Source of the DNA: Kingdonia uniflora
Lineage: Eukaryota; Streptophyta; Magnoliopsida; Ranunculales; Circaeasteraceae
Assembly: GCA_014058105.1 (NCBI GenBank)
Contig: JACGCM010002784.1
Location: 806,001-870,000 of the forward strand
Direction of reading: 5' to 3'
Length of the DNA stretch: 64,000 bases
Both the position numbers and the translations under genes were made by a program. This document shows, one piece after another, positions 11,301 to 24,146 of the stretch. How positions within the stretch are numbered: the stretch's first letter is position 1; every line of letters starts with the position of its first letter. Below the pieces are notes generated by a model, which made no database searches, was not told the origin of the DNA, and was given only the letters and a program-made list of their open reading frames with translations.

Positions 11301-14300
11301 TTATTATCACCAAAAGATTATCAGTTCAAACATATCAATATTATATACTTTATGCATTGTTATACTTACTTTGTTTCACAAGTCTAAACAGAAGATCCAA
11401 AGGTTCTTCATCATCTTTCTGAAGATAATTACCCTTCACCCATATTACGTTGTTATTACAGGCTCGGACTGCTGAATTGAGATCGAAGAAGTAACGCCGT
11501 GTTGCACTCGCACAAAAATATTCCCCACCATTGGCTTAATAATTCTTTACCCCATAAAACTGCAGTACGTTCTCAGGGGATATCCTCCTCACTTTTCCCT
11601 CATTCTCCTATTTTTCATTCAGATGATCACAAATGGTTATTACCTCCCACATGTTTCGGTTCAATTGAACAAGACATGCTCCAATAGTATTCATAATCCC
11701 CTTCGCCAAATTGGTAAGGAGGAGACTCAACCCGTACTCTAATTAAGACAGGTAACACAAGAAACTCTCTGAAAAGTTACTCCGAACACTCCCATAAACA
11801 TATTCTAATAAAATCAAATCATCTATACCCCTATCTCATTTTTCCTCCTCTAAGTTGGCCAGCAAATAAAAATACTCTTCTATCACCGCCACCGTGCACC
11901 CCCTAATCATCCTCCCAGGGTATTCTGCACAGTTACCCCATTTTCCTCCTACGACAGCTTTGGCTTTACAAAATTTTCTAAATACATCTGAACCAGAGCG
12001 ATAGGCCACCAATTTACCAGGAAAACTTGGAAATTGCTCCAAACCAACTTCTACTTCACCATCAGACTCTACCATACGACCGGAGGTCAAAACCTCGTTA
12101 ATAGGCGAACTATCCATCTCAAACTATAATTTTACAGGCAAAGATTAATTCTACCCAAATTCCTCACACGTTCGACCTACATACGGGTTTAAGTATCTAT
12201 CATTATTTTTTACAAATCAGTCATTCATATGCAACATATCATTCAAAAATTATGTCTAAATGTTAAATATCATAAATTGCTATAAATAATGATTTACTAA
12301 GATTTACTTAAACAAATTACGATTTGAAGAGTAAACACAACACACATCTCTACTAACCTTTAGTATCATAATTAGAATCTGTAGTAATACCAAGTCTTTC
12401 CCTCGCAACACCGCTGTATTGCCACCTACGTGATTCAGAGCCCGTAACTCTCTTCAACTGTTGGTCACCCTTAGATAAACCCTTACCAAATCCTCTGCTA
12501 TTTTTTCGCGCTTCTCTCTCAGTACTGTCTAAATTTTTAGAAGTTGAAATATATTTGAATGATGAAGACGAAGTACTATTTAATCTTTCTCTCTCTAACG
12601 GCTGGCAGTTATTGCACCTCGAGCGACTCGTCCTCAGTTTTGGAATCGAGGCGTCCTTTTCACTATCCATGTAAGACATCTTGTACCTTTTCAATAAACC
12701 TGTATTTCCATTATTACCTCTTCCCTTATATTTTAATATATTTTTATCTCTTGTTACCATATCTTTCTCTGACCTTCCCATACTCATGATGACTCATACT
12801 CTACGAAATCAATTTTTTTACAACTTTGTATAAAAGATAAACCTAGAAGCTCCTGCATTTTTTTTATGTTCTCGTTCCTTATACTTATAGTTCTAGTGAC
12901 GTCATTTTCAAAGCTACCAAAATTTTCAAACTTACTCAAAATTTGTTTATCAAAACAGTCTCAAACGGTATTTGTAACTATAGAGGATCAAATTGACTTC
13001 TAACTTTTTTGTTAAACTAAGCAACCCTTACATTTATTTAGGATAACACTTTACATATAATTGCATCTAAAATAGCCTTGGTGACTTGAACAGCCACATC
13101 TGATCAAATCTCCTCCCTCAATCACCCCATCTTCAAATTCGATCTCCACCTTAGCGATCAATCCGATCATCTCTTCTCGATCTACAGGATCCCGCACCAA
13201 TTCATGAAAATATACTTCATAAAAATATATGGTATATTCGAGTTCCCTATCCCTCACCTCCAATCCTTTGAGCTGACATTCCCTCATTGGTAACTCAACA
13301 TCATAATCAAACAATCCAAAAATCCTTTCCCGTACTTCAACGATCTTTATGACCAATCATCTTTCAGTGGCATGACGAATTCGCCGAGATCAAACTCGCA
13401 CCATCACAATCACTTCTCCATATTCAGGAAATAATTGTTGCCATTATTTATAAGTTTATGCAACACCTTCCGCCCAAAATGTGATTTTGACCTTTTATCT
13501 AGTAGCAGAAACCCGAAAATCTTGGGATAGGCTATTTAAATTTATCCCTTCACTCAAGCACAGGCGTTACATTATTTTTGAGCTTATTCAATCAAGTTTA
13601 ATGCTTCTATCGACCTTTATTAGTTCGAATTTTTGCATTACATATTTCTTACAGTTTTTCTCCCCCACATTTTCAACACACAGGAATATTATACTAAAAT
13701 CATAACGTCAATTTTTGCACTTATTTATCTCAATTCGAACATTACAACAACAGTGCTTTCAATAATTACTTCTATTCATTTCGTACATCCTACAACGATT
13801 CAGTTCGATTCTACGAGCTATATTCTATCTACGTAACACAAATAATTGGGTAAAAAATCTTTATTTCATATCGATAACATTACACATGATTTTACTGATA
13901 ATAAGTTTTTCAGTGATTGATCTCAAGTTTATTACAACGACATAATCTGTCCAGAAATCAACCCCAGGTACTTTACATATAATAAGTTTTTCACTACTTT
14001 TAAAAATCACAGGTTATTCAGGCACGCCGACACATCAACTCCTTCAGTTCTTCTCGCTTTAGTAATTTTTTACCCTGATACAAAGCATAAATTGGAACCA
14101 AAAAAGAGCTTCCCTCATATTCGTTTTGTTGAAGTCTATTCAAACTTTAAATGAAAACTATACAAGCAGTAGACTCAGTGTTGGAGCCAAATCCCCGAAC
14201 TAAAGGTCTTTTAAGTGCCAAAACGTGATAGAAATGTAGAAGCAAACTCCCATTGGTTGTCTTTCTCTTCTATTACCATTCCCCCCTCCTCTGAAACCAC

Positions 14301-14667
14301 CACCTCCGAAGAGTTGGTAGAGATGAAGATGGCCCGACCTTAGAATCTATGGTGATACAAGAAATCAGCATAACTGCCCCGCAGTTATGCCTATCTCTGC
14401 ATATGAATCCCCAATCCTGTCTTCCACAAGAGTACGGAGATAGGCCCACCGATCCTCGCCTGTCAAGATAACGACATAAAACCTCCACTTGCAGTAGAAT
14501 TCCTCCTCAGCTTCAATCGTTTCGTCTTCCGACATGCCTTAATACGTCGGAGGAATAGGAGCGGGTATCGACATCTCCAAGGATTGGTCACCTAAGCATT
14601 TGAACTTTAACTTCTGCTTTTCAGACACAATCCTCTCTTCAAGGACCATACTACAAGTCTTCACCAT
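8310..14667 (-). pseudogene. E1 antisense spliced gene (coiled-coil, PF04195-like), decayed
   Basis: Multi-exon gene opposite to pol. The chosen start is the ATG at 14667 (MVKTCSMVLEERIVSE), matched by E2 at 58428. Later exons: 12787-12353 (basic, Ser-rich, donor GTTAGT just after), 12117-11836 (LEQFPSFPGKLVAYRSGSDVFRKFCKAK), and a transposon-like domain around 11740-11370. Then come 11267-10998 (STRLMTGIDDGKK), 10967-10783, 10704-10266 (coiled coil, ending acidic), 9696-9289 and 9014-8310 (long coiled coils). Splice sites visible: donor GTAAGT at 11369-11364; donor GTATGT after 10783 with acceptor TTTTGTGCAG near 10705. The family is known as a 'putative gypsy type transposon' protein; its function is unknown. 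Stops and frameshifts in the N-terminal and middle exons show decay. The end is the stop at 8310. Confidence 0.75.
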
Positions 14668-14733
14668 TGTTAATATTTTAGAGAATTTCACAAAAAAAAG
14701 CGTAGTCTGCTTCCAAAATCCGATACAGGTACC

Positions 14734-14742
14734 ATTTATATA
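14734..14742 (-). promoter_or_regulatory. E1 antisense-gene TATA box
   Basis: On the minus strand TATATAAAT lies about 67 bp upstream of the antisense start codon at 14667. E2 has TATATAAAG at the same position relative to its start. Conservation in both copies supports a real internal promoter reading away from the 3' LTR. Confidence 0.6.
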
Positions 14743-14988
14743 ACCCTATATTTAATGTGCATGTACGTTTTACCAAACGTCATCATTCATTTCAGGCGCA
14801 ACTTTTTGAGTCATAACCGTCACATACGTCAGCATCAACATCTTCATTCAATACACGTCATTTCCCAATAACCTGCGTAACTCCACAGGGTTAAAGCCAT
14901 CATTATTTCATTTCAATTATAAAATGTTTCTACCCAAATACCGAGTCAAATAGATAATTTCTTAACCAAAACTACTCGTGACTTCGGT

Positions 14989-15002
14989 TGGAAGGAGGCG
15001 AT
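14989..15002 (+). other. E1 polypurine tract
   Basis: TTGGAAGGAGGCGAT directly abuts the 3' LTR start. E2 has the matching ACGAGGGGGCGAT. This is where plus-strand DNA synthesis would start. Confidence 0.7.
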
Positions 15003-15632
15003 TGTAAGGATTTATCCTTCGATCTCACCTAAAAATGAGCTCACCTAGTTCGAATTACCTCTATCTCAGATTCACATATTTTTAATATATCCTCCCCAAT
15101 CAAACATTCCAACCTACCATAAGAACTGGTTAAGAAAGTGGGCCAAACTTTAACCATAGAGCATTATCCAGTCAAAGACACCTGTTTCTCACGAACTTGT
15201 CAATTATTCAGTCAACCGCCACTAACCACATTGTTCAAAACACATGCTCAAGCACGATGAAGAGCTGCAAAGTAGGCCAATATTATGGAAAAGTTTTAGA
15301 AGAGACAAGTGGAGAAAAATTACAGAAGAGATCATCAATAAACTATTAATTCAAGATTCTCAGCAAATGTTAAAAACATCTTAGTTACAAGGTTCAAAAC
15401 ATTTCTATATTTAGAGATCACTTGTAATAAAGATATCCGCCTCAAACAATAAAGATACTTTCATAAAAATCCTCCACCCGAGGTCGTATTTTTTTTTGTT
15501 TACCTATTTAGAGGTTTTCCACGCTAAAATCATCTGTTTCATTTCTTACTTTCTATTAGAATATTGATACAAGTTCATTGGTGTGATTGTGAATTCTAAG
15601 CAATTTTGAGCTTACGGAATTTGGCCATTACA
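15003..15632 (+). repeat. E1 3' LTR
   Basis: 630-bp partner of 1135-1760. It starts TGTAAGGATT and ends GGCCATTACA. The TATA box seen in the 5' copy is mutated here. AATAAA signals are kept near 15427 and 15449. Confidence 0.93.
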
Positions 15633-15697
15633 CCAACAATTAACATTACTAAGAAGAACTGCGCCTATATAATTATGTTAATCCTATTTTATAAACC

Positions 15698-16045
15698 TCA
15701 ACAAAAGAGTGCTTTGTCTGTTTTAAACACATTTGTGGCATCTACAATGTCTGGTGCATGGCAATGGGCACTTAGTACAACTGCATTTACATGATCAGGG
15801 ACAGACAAAAGACTCAAATTCTGCATACTGAGAGGAACTCCGTCTATACGTTTAAAGTTAAGATCTATGCCACTTAGTACAACTATCTCGAGAGGTTCAG
15901 TGCGAAGTGGCCGCGTATAGTCTGGAGCACCAACTATAAATATTTCAAGAGGTTTCATGCCAAGTTGATACATATAGTCTAGAACACTGAGTACAAATGT
16001 TTTAAGAGGTTCCTTGCCAAGCGGTTGCGTATAGTCCGTTGTAAC
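15698..16045 (-). other. Open segment with 57-bp internal repeats, possible LRR/F-box-like remnant
   Basis: Minus-strand open stretch (15973-15698) plus upstream copies. It reads LGMKPLEIFIVGAPDY..PLRTEPLEIVVLSGIDL and then VPLSMQNLSLLSVPD. A unit beginning near 15905, 15962 and 16018 (..CGTATAGTC..) repeats every 56-57 bp, giving 19-residue repeats of the kind PLxxFVxxxxDY. This looks like irregular leucine-rich repeats as in plant F-box/LRR proteins, but I do not recognise it firmly. Further minus-strand text around 16450-16290 (LGVPCIGIKILS, LSNFEEFFK) could belong to the same decayed gene. Confidence 0.3.
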
Positions 16046-19000
16046 CTTACAAAAAAGTTAAATTTGTTAAAATTTACTAAAAAAATGCTAGCATAGCAAC
16101 GTCAGCGATGCACAACGAACGATATAACATGCTCCTACAAGGTAAAGAAAAATGTTATGTAGATAGCGTTGTGTTTAGAGATACATGAGAACATAAACAA
16201 TTTAAAGTCATGTACACTAGTATTATCGCGTCAGTAGTACAAGTTAAACAAAACCTCCTTAAAGCGTTGGATGTCAATAGTAATTGAGGTTGAGTGGCGG
16301 TCACTTAAAGAACTCCTCAAAATTACTTAATGTATGTACTTTAGCGTCAATGCCACAGGGGGAAGAAGATAATATTTTAATACCAATGCAAGGAACGCCA
16401 AGTTTACAACATTAGCTGCAAACAAAATCCGAACTAGTAGAATCTTTTTTGACCTAAATACAAGCCTTCTTCACGAGATTCAACACCACCTTGGCCATAC
16501 CAACCGAGTTTGAACCTTCTTGGCTTTGATGAATAACAATTTCTTAGTATTCAAATAATGGGTACTCCATTTCAGATTAATTGAACTTGGATTTCTTCCG
16601 TCGAGACGCTAACATAAATCTCATGCTAAACGGAGAATAAAAAAACAAACATTAGGTACATTATATAAACAATAATGCGGTGGTTGAGGAGTTCCTATTG
16701 GCATTACCAAGAGATTGTTGAATTTAAAATATGTATATGGGATTCAGTCGGGTGTGTTGTCTGCAAAGTATTCATCCACCAATCGAACTAAGGGTGGACA
16801 ACTCTTCTTCGTCTCCGATTTAACCCGGGGATTCATCTCATGAAGTAAAAATGGTGGAAAGGGAGGAGTGAAAATGATGGGAAGTGAGGTAGTATTGTTA
16901 GCAAATTTGAAAAGTTTTTTTTAAGAGACCCAAACCAAACAAAAAAAAACCGTGGTGAACCATTCTCAGTGAACAAAACCAACTAACAAAGCTAGTGTTA
17001 TTAGCAAATTTGAATTTCATATAGTTGTAATATCAAACCAAATTTAGGGGTACATCAGTTAATTGCCATGCGTCGTGAGAAGGAAGTAAAATTGCATAGT
17101 GATGTTAGAATTGCCCAAGTATAATTTTAGGCTGGGGATGCACCAAGATTTCTATACTAATTGAGGTGGTGCAGTGCCAAATTAATTGACGTTTTACCTT
17201 AATTTATTGAAACTTAAGAAGAAAAAAACATAATCTTTTTTCTCTCTCAAGTTCTATCTTCCCAAATAACTAGCTGTCTTTTCTTCTCGAACAAAAAGGC
17301 TCTCTAAATTACAAAAAACTTGGTTCCAATTACAGCAAAATTGAGGTACTCTCTAAAAGCTTAGTTCCAATTACAACAGAACGAGGTATTCTCTCTTTTT
17401 CACTCTCTCTCATCGATTTTAGATGATGTAATTCAATGAGGTTTCACTTAGTCTCTTAAGAACTAATCTTTTTGGAGTTTTGGGATTTTGGTCATAAATA
17501 AGGAAGAACATAGAACTTGACTTGCATTTGTTTGGGGAAAATTCAATGGGGTTTCTTGTGTTCACATAATAATGCCAAAAGATCATATTTTGGTAAGATT
17601 GGGTAAATATTTCAATAAATTTCTTGCGATTGAAGAATTTTGTGAGATTGAGTAATGTTATGTTCTTCAATATTTCTCTGCTTAGTTGATATTTCATGTT
17701 TAGAGCTGCATAGGGTATTAATGGGGTAAGATTTAAGCAAGGTTCATGTAAAACTGATACTAGCTAGTTACATGGGTTTATAAGGTTCATGTAACTTTGT
17801 CTAATTATATGGTGGCTGCTTGAGCCTTCTGTGGGTTTTTTACCTTTCCTACCGAAGTTATGAATTCCTTCACCTTTCCTGCAGAAGCTATGTGTTTCTT
17901 CTCTTGCTGTGTTGTATGATCTGGACTTGGGGACCTTAGATCATAGGGGTGAGGTTATCTTAGTGGTACTTATGTTTGGGGTTCTTTTTAGTGGTACATC
18001 TATTTAGGGTCTGTAGTTCTCTATCCTGTAGAGTTGTGTTATTGTTCCCTTATAAGGGGAGTGGGTTGTGATGTTCAGGCTCTTTCTTTGCTAGTTTGTT
18101 AGCATAGAGAGTTGTCCCCATCTTGTACATATGTTATTTTCCTATTTTTATGTTATCATAGGGTTTAGTCCCCCACTCTCTTTAAAAAAAAATTAACTTT
18201 ATATGATACATCCAAACACCTATCTAGTGTTAATATCAATTATTATTTATTTCATTAGAAGTACTCTTTCTCTCTCTTCACTTCATGATTTTTAAATTTT
18301 GATTTGTACTTCATGAGAGTACTAGAGAAGTTGCAGAACATACGAAGTTGTAGTCATGATGTACATCTTCTTTCTCTAATTTTTACTTATTGGTTTTGTT
18401 TGTGTGAAATAAATTATGCTTATTGATGTGAGTGAAAGCCTAAATAAAGTTTGGTGATTTTTGTATGAAAGGGATGCTATCATGTTTTCTATTTCATTTT
18501 CCTACGAAAAATAAATATTAGAGGGATGATATAGAAAGGGTATTGGTCATACTAGCTTTTAGGTCCTCCATGTCCACGTCAACACCATCTTGGGATTCTA
18601 GTTCCTGATGATGTTACTCATGTAGTTATTTTAAATTCATGCACCTTTTATTAATTTAGGTAATGCATTGTCATTTATCATATCAATTAATGAAAATATT
18701 TTTCTTCACAGGCTGCTTTATCTACGATGTATACTAAATAAATGTGTCTTAACCTTGGGATAAGGAATGTTGTCTACAATTATACACTTCAAAGAGAGAT
18801 GTTTATACAGGAACATGAAGTTATTTATGAACAGACGATCTTGGAAAGAAATAAATATGAAAGCCTTTTATTATAACAAGAATAACAAGCGCAAACATTT
18901 ATTGTTGAGCATAAGGTTGAAAGTGACGAGTTGCGAGCAGATGTCTCATATTTACAACAATTGTTTCATGATTAGGTATTTAAATATTATCAGAAGTAAA

Positions 19001-20007
19001 TTCAAATTTAAAAATAGTCTTCGCTTTCATGTAATATTCTTCCAGTTAAGTTGGTCTTTAGCTTTAACTAAATTATTAATCTTTTCGTGGCAACATATTG
19101 ATTATCAGATGCATGAAAGACTATAAGCAGCAGAAGAATTCGAGGAAGAAGTGATACTTCATCTTAGCTCGGTAGGATTTTTTCCTTATAAGATAGTTCT
19201 AATGGATATTGTTTATTCTCGAATTCTAGTACTCCTGGAATTGTATAGCAGGCGTTGCGTATTGTATATATTTACTCCGTGTTTGTCTAATTTTTTTAGA
19301 TAATATAGTTTACGAGGAAATTTTACAAGAGAAGTTCGTTGATCGATTTAAGCTTCCTTTACGGTATATTTTGGAATTTCATGGGTATTGAAGTAGGCTT
19401 CAATGACGAGCATTTAGTTTTTTGTATTTTTTATGGCAGTTATTAAGTATATATATTATCATATGGTTGTGGAGTATATTATCAGCATTATCGTTGATTA
19501 TATCAATTCTCTTTGATATGTGACTTTTATACTTATATGTGATATGTGACTATTATGCTTATGTGTGGATTTTATAATCCTTGGAATTGGGAGCGTGTTG
19601 TGTGTATACTGGCCCAAGTGCCCTTAAACCAAAGTAATATATAATTTACTTAAGTGTTTTACAATGTACACAGGTTCTTAATAGGTGAAAAAAAATATAA
19701 AATGTCCAATTTCCAGGGGAAGTGCTGCTAAATTTTTGGTATTGTTTTTCGGCAATTAAAGGTACAAAAAAAATATGGAATGAGTGATATATTTGTATCA
19801 AATATGGAATGGAATGTAGCATTATAGTAACTTAATGAAATTTAAATATTATAAAATATTTACTTGGTAACATTTATTGTCATCTTTAAGACATTGAAAA
19901 TATTTATTATCAAATATTTACTTTGGCAAACATTTATTGTCATCTTGAACTAGCTTTGTTTTAGGTAAATATTTAGTGTTCTTTATTTTTTGAAGAAATT
20001 TTTGTAT
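16046..20007. other. AT-rich stretch with no confident gene
   Basis: I see no recognisable coding region. An open stretch at 18767-19126 has no domain I can name. At 17740-18191 a G/T-rich segment ends in a 9-A run after TCCCCCACTCTCTTT, which could be the 3' end of a non-LTR element. Around 19860-19990 short motifs such as GGCAAACATTTATTGTC recur and resemble the tandem repeat at 32987-33135. Confidence 0.4.
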
Positions 20008-20130
20008 AGGGCCTAAAGTTGTCCTAAAATTACAATTAGTACCCTATTGTTTAAAAAACTATGGCTAGACCCTATTTTTGATGTTTTGTTTCATTTAATA
20101 CCCTGAGTTTTGAATATCCCTAAACTAACC
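20008..20130 (+). repeat. Dispersed repeat copy A (partner 35930-36040)
   Basis: The segment AAAATTACAATTAGTACCCTA...CTAGACCCTATTTT...CATTTAATACCCT matches, in the same orientation and spacing, the segment at 35930-36040. The latter reads AAAATTACATTTGGTACC...CTAGACCCAATTTT...CATTTAGTACC. The family is unassigned; it could be a transposon end. Confidence 0.5.
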
Positions 20131-20710
20131 CCAATTTCAATTTCTTAAAACTAAAGTAAATTTTCAACCGGTTGTAATTGGGTTGTTCTTCAAAATTAGA
20201 AGAGAATCCTTTTTCGGTAGGGTATCTTCTTCTTCCCCGACTAAGCTATTTATTCCGTCTCTCTCTCTCTCTCTCGTAGGCTTTATAATTTTTGTGACTC
20301 TATCTCACCGTTTACTAGTTTGATATCACCTTCAATAGCTTAGTTACATCTATGTGATTGAATTATTCAAAGTTCAAGGTCTATAATTTAAACACTTTAC
20401 AATCGAATTAAAAACAGATTAGTAGAGAATTGGCTCTAGTTTTTGTGGCATTTCCGCTCTTCAAGTTTAAATTCAAACAAGAGAAAACCAAGTAGAAGTG
20501 AGTCCTCAACTTGTGTACGAGGATAATCATCATGGGACGAGCTATTTCAGTGGCCATTTGAGTTTTTAATGTAAATTATGGTGTGTCATGTTGTGTAAAT
20601 CATAATGTATTCTTATGTAAGGTGTATCATCATATATTCTTAATAAAACTAGCCTTTATTCCTTTGTTTGGTCGAACTTTTTTAGGTTTTCTTACTTATT
20701 AATAAAGTAA

Positions 20711-22776
20711 ATGGAGGGTCCAAGCAGTTTTTATGATCTTCTTATGGGAAATGATGAGCAAAACCAACTTGAAAGGTCAGTTGTTAGTACTTTTCTTTGA
20801 ATTGGAAAGTTATGCATTTGCAATTTTTTTTTTAATTTAACAATGAAAATACAATTTTAGAGATGATAATTATCAAGTGAGTTCACCTTTCGAATATACA
20901 AGTGGTAGGGGAGAGAGTGGGAATAAAAAATTTATGTCGATTGAAGGTCTTGTTGACATTGAGAATCAAATACCGAATAGAGCACCATTTTCGATTTAAT
21001 TAGGTCACAAGTTAAAAGATGCATATGAATTTCATAATGTTTTGATTGACGCTGTTATCAAAGCTGGGTTTGAGATAAAGTTCCTCAAGTCTGCGAAGAG
21101 TTGTGTAAGGGAAAAATGTAAAGGTAATAATTGTGAATGGCTAATTTATGCGGCCGGTATCCAAGATACTGATAAGGTTCAAGTCAGAACGCTTGGAGAT
21201 GAGCACACATGTCCAAGACTAGATTCGAGAGGCAATAAAATGGCGGTTTCAGTTTGGGTAAGCAATAGGGTAATTGGGATGGCTCGCGAGCACCCGGATT
21301 TTGAGCCAAAAAAATAGTTACCTTCATTAAAGATCAATCTAGCATTGAGATTAAATATATGACAGTATAGAGATCTAAGGATAGGTGTTTAACCCGTATT
21401 CATGGGTCTTGGGCTGGTGCATATAAAAAACTTGAAGATTATATCAGTTGCATAACACGGACAAACACGAGAAGTGTTATAGCAATACAATTTTAAGAGC
21501 ATTATGTTGATAGTACTATACCATTGAATTGCAAGCGATTCTACAGATTATTTATTACATATAGGGCATCTATACTTGGGTTTATACAAGGATATTGGCC
21601 ACTTATTTTTATTGATGGCACACATATTAAGCAAGGGTACAAGGGGGCCATTCTTGCTGCAATAGGGGTGGATGTAAATAATGGCATGTTTCCAATTGCT
21701 ATTGCAGTTGTTGAAGTAGAGTCGAAAACAACTTGGGAGTAGTTTTTTCACCAGTTTCGACATATATTACTTCGATATCCAAATTATAATCGCATGACTA
21801 TAATCTCGGACAGGCTATGTGGGTTAGATGGTGCAGTCAATAATTATTTTCTTGAGGCTAAACATGGGAGATGTGCATGACATCTTGCACAAAATATGCA
21901 CAAAAAAAATTGGTAGCAAAATTGTCAAGTTTCATTTTTGGCCAATTCCTAAAGCTTTTACAAGTGAAGAGTATAACGTATTTCTTGCAAAGTTAAAAAT
22001 TGTTAACAATTCTGCAGTTGATTGGATTAGAGCGAATAATCCATAAACTTGGGCTACATCCCAGTTTATTGGAAAGACTTACGGGCATATAACTTCCAAC
22101 ATGGCTGAGATTTTCAATAATTAAATTTTGGCCGTAATACTATATTCTGAAAGTAACTTTTTTTATTGGTAAAGTTGAAATGGGAACTGTTAACATATAG
22201 GGTATTTTTGTAGGTTTCTACCCATTTTTCCTATGTTAGAGTCAATACAATTTTCATTGATGAAACTATTTTTTAATAGAAGAGCGGAGGCGTATGAAAT
22301 AAGCAAAAACTTTACACCATATGCTGAGGCTAAGCTTGCAGAGGCTGCAAATCAATCGAAAGATTATCGCGTATATCCGAGTAACGATATTTTGTATGAG
22401 ATTTGAGACACAAATAATTGGGGTTTCACAGTTGACTTATCTCTTAACTCTTGTACATCTTTAGGCTGACAAAGATTGTGTCTACCATGCTCATACTGTA
22501 AGCGGAAGGTCAATTAATGAATTTTGTCACCCATACTATTCTAGAGAGTGCTATCGATTAGCTTATCATGACCAAATTGATCCCGTCTTGCCAGAATCGT
22601 TCGAAGGATTTGTTTTATCTAAAAATGTTATACTACCAAAGAATAAACGAAGTGTTGGTCGTCCTAAAGTTAAGAGAAGAGGGTCGGAAGCAAGAAAAGA
22701 TAAAAGAGTCATGCATTGCTCAATTTGTAAGGAATCTGGACATACGAAAAGAAGATGTGGTGATAACCCTTCATGA
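20711..22776 (+). pseudogene. MULE (MuDR-type) transposase remnant
   Basis: Decayed Mutator-like transposase. A short first exon starts MEGPSSFYDLLMGNDEQ (20711) and is followed by a likely intron (about 20775-20861, ending TTTTAG). At 21042-21317 is the MuDR N-terminal DNA-binding region (FLKSAKSCVREKCKGNNCEW, GDEHTCPR). The core at 21524-21742 reads LIFIDGTHIKQGYKGAIL, with the first catalytic Asp, then GMFPIAIAVVE and TTWE. It continues past a stop to 21780-22046 with TIISDR.CGL and the ARHLAQN-like block. At 22480-22570 lies a SWIM-like region, and at 22588-22776 the C-terminal tail SVGRPKVKRRGSEARKDKR with an intact zinc knuckle CSICKESGHTKRRC. Several stops break it. Terminal inverted repeats were not established. 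Confidence 0.82.
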
Positions 22777-23168
22777 TACCCAAGCCTTGAAGTTTTGGAT
22801 TGCTTTTTGTTTTGTTTGAACTTCAATAAATACATTAGTGATGATTGATTCATCATCTTTCTTTAGGGTCCTTTCTTTATATTTTTCTGATTACTTTGTA
22901 GATGATAACTTGAATTTTAGTAAAGATATCAGTGATGATTGATTCAACTTTTTTCTTGTTCCTTTTTTATGTTCTTATGAGTAGTTCTGTTATGCATTAC
23001 TTATGAGTACTTATGGTTTTATGCATTAGTTATGAGTTCTTATGGTTATACAGAGGTACATCCTTGATGAACTAGCTAAGTTTCTTCTTTATTTATTTTG
23101 TATTATGCCCAATTCATAAACTGGTAGTACTAAATTGTAACTTGAAGCATACTCTATATTAGATTTCA

Positions 23169-23954
23169 CAAGTTAATGGTGGTACCATAGAAGACAAGAC
23201 GGACTTTGCTTATGGATTCTTTGAGAAGCAAGTACCTATTGATAATGTCTTTCAGAAAGATGAGATGATATATATCATTGGTGTAACTAAGGGTAAGGGT
23301 TATGAAGGTGTCCTTACTCATTGGGGTGTGTGACCCATCTCCCCCATAAGGCTCACGGGGGTCTTCGTAAGGTTGCCTGTATTGGTGCCTGGCATCCAGC
23401 TAGGGTCTCTTTCACAGTTACTAGGGCTGGTCAGAATGGATATCTCCACCCTACGAAAATGAATAAGAAAGTTTACAAGCTTGATAAGGTATGACAGGAG
23501 TCCCATTCAGCCATGATTGACTTTGACAAGACTGAGAAGGACATAACACCTATTGGTGAGTTCCCTCACTATGGCATCGTGAAAGAGAATTACTTATTGA
23601 TCAAAAAATGTTGCGTTTGTCTGAAGAAGAGAGTTGTTTCTCTTCGCCAGTCCCTCTTGAAGTAGACTTCCCATTTGGCCACCGAAAATATCAACCTCAA
23701 GTTTATAGATACCTCATCCAAGTTTGGCCATGGGCGTTTCCAGACCACACAGGAGAAGCAGAAGTTTTATGGACGTCTCAAGGCTTAATTAATCTGTTTT
23801 TGTAAGCTAGAGATTTTTGTAGTAACTGATGCGTTTTCTTGGAAGACGATTTTTATTTTGATCTTTGATAGGCTGAGGATTATTGTCAGTCAGTCTAGGT
23901 ATTGCTAAAATTTTGAGTTAATTGAATTGGCATTTTTTGCAAGTTAAAAAAAAA
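23169..23954 (+). pseudogene. RPL3: Processed pseudogene of ribosomal protein L3 (uL3), 3' part
   Basis: Encodes the C-terminal half of cytosolic ribosomal protein L3, which sits near the peptidyl-transferase centre of the large subunit. Visible blocks: [37 protein letters not shown], then after a frameshift [20 protein letters not shown] and [19 protein letters not shown]. It continues with [20 protein letters not shown] and [19 protein letters not shown], ending FYGRLKA at 23786-23788. The alignment runs without introns. A 3'UTR-like stretch ends in nine As at 23946-23954. A 2-bp insertion near 23330 (GGGTGTGTGACC), a stop near 23492 (GTATGACAG) and other changes kill the frame. It is 5' truncated. 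Intron loss plus an A-tail fit reverse transcription of mRNA. Confidence 0.9.
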
Positions 23955-24146
23955 GGTATCTACGAAGCCGCCAAAGGAATTATGAGGATGCATTTAGATA
24001 GGTTTCACTGTACTAATAAAATAATATTGCTTTGAGATTAAGATAATACTTTGAGGATGAGGGATGTTTAACTTGACAAGAACCATCAAATGTCCCTTAG
24101 TGAAAATATTGAATGCTAGTAAAAATATTGTTGTGCTCTATTACAG

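Larger units (their letters stand above)
1135..15632 (+). mobile_element. E1: Ty3/gypsy Tat-lineage LTR retrotransposon (14.5 kb, decayed)
   Basis: Complete but inactive LTR retrotransposon. It is bounded by direct repeats beginning TGTA and ending TACA. Order: LTR, primer-binding region, gag, PR, RT, RNase H, second (archaeal-like) RNase H, INT, tandem repeats, antisense gene, polypurine tract, LTR. PR-RT-RH-INT order marks Ty3/gypsy. The second RNase H and the antisense gene downstream of INT mark the Tat lineage (Ogre/Retand/Grande-like). The two LTRs agree at roughly nine of ten positions by eye, so the insertion is old. The flanking 5-mers (CAACC before, CCAAC after) do not form a convincing target duplication. 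Element E2 in the same window is a diverged relative and confirms the domain boundaries. Confidence 0.93.

Noticed and set aside
18767..19126. 119-codon plus-strand open frame
   Set aside because: No recognisable domain, AT-rich composition, no gene context.
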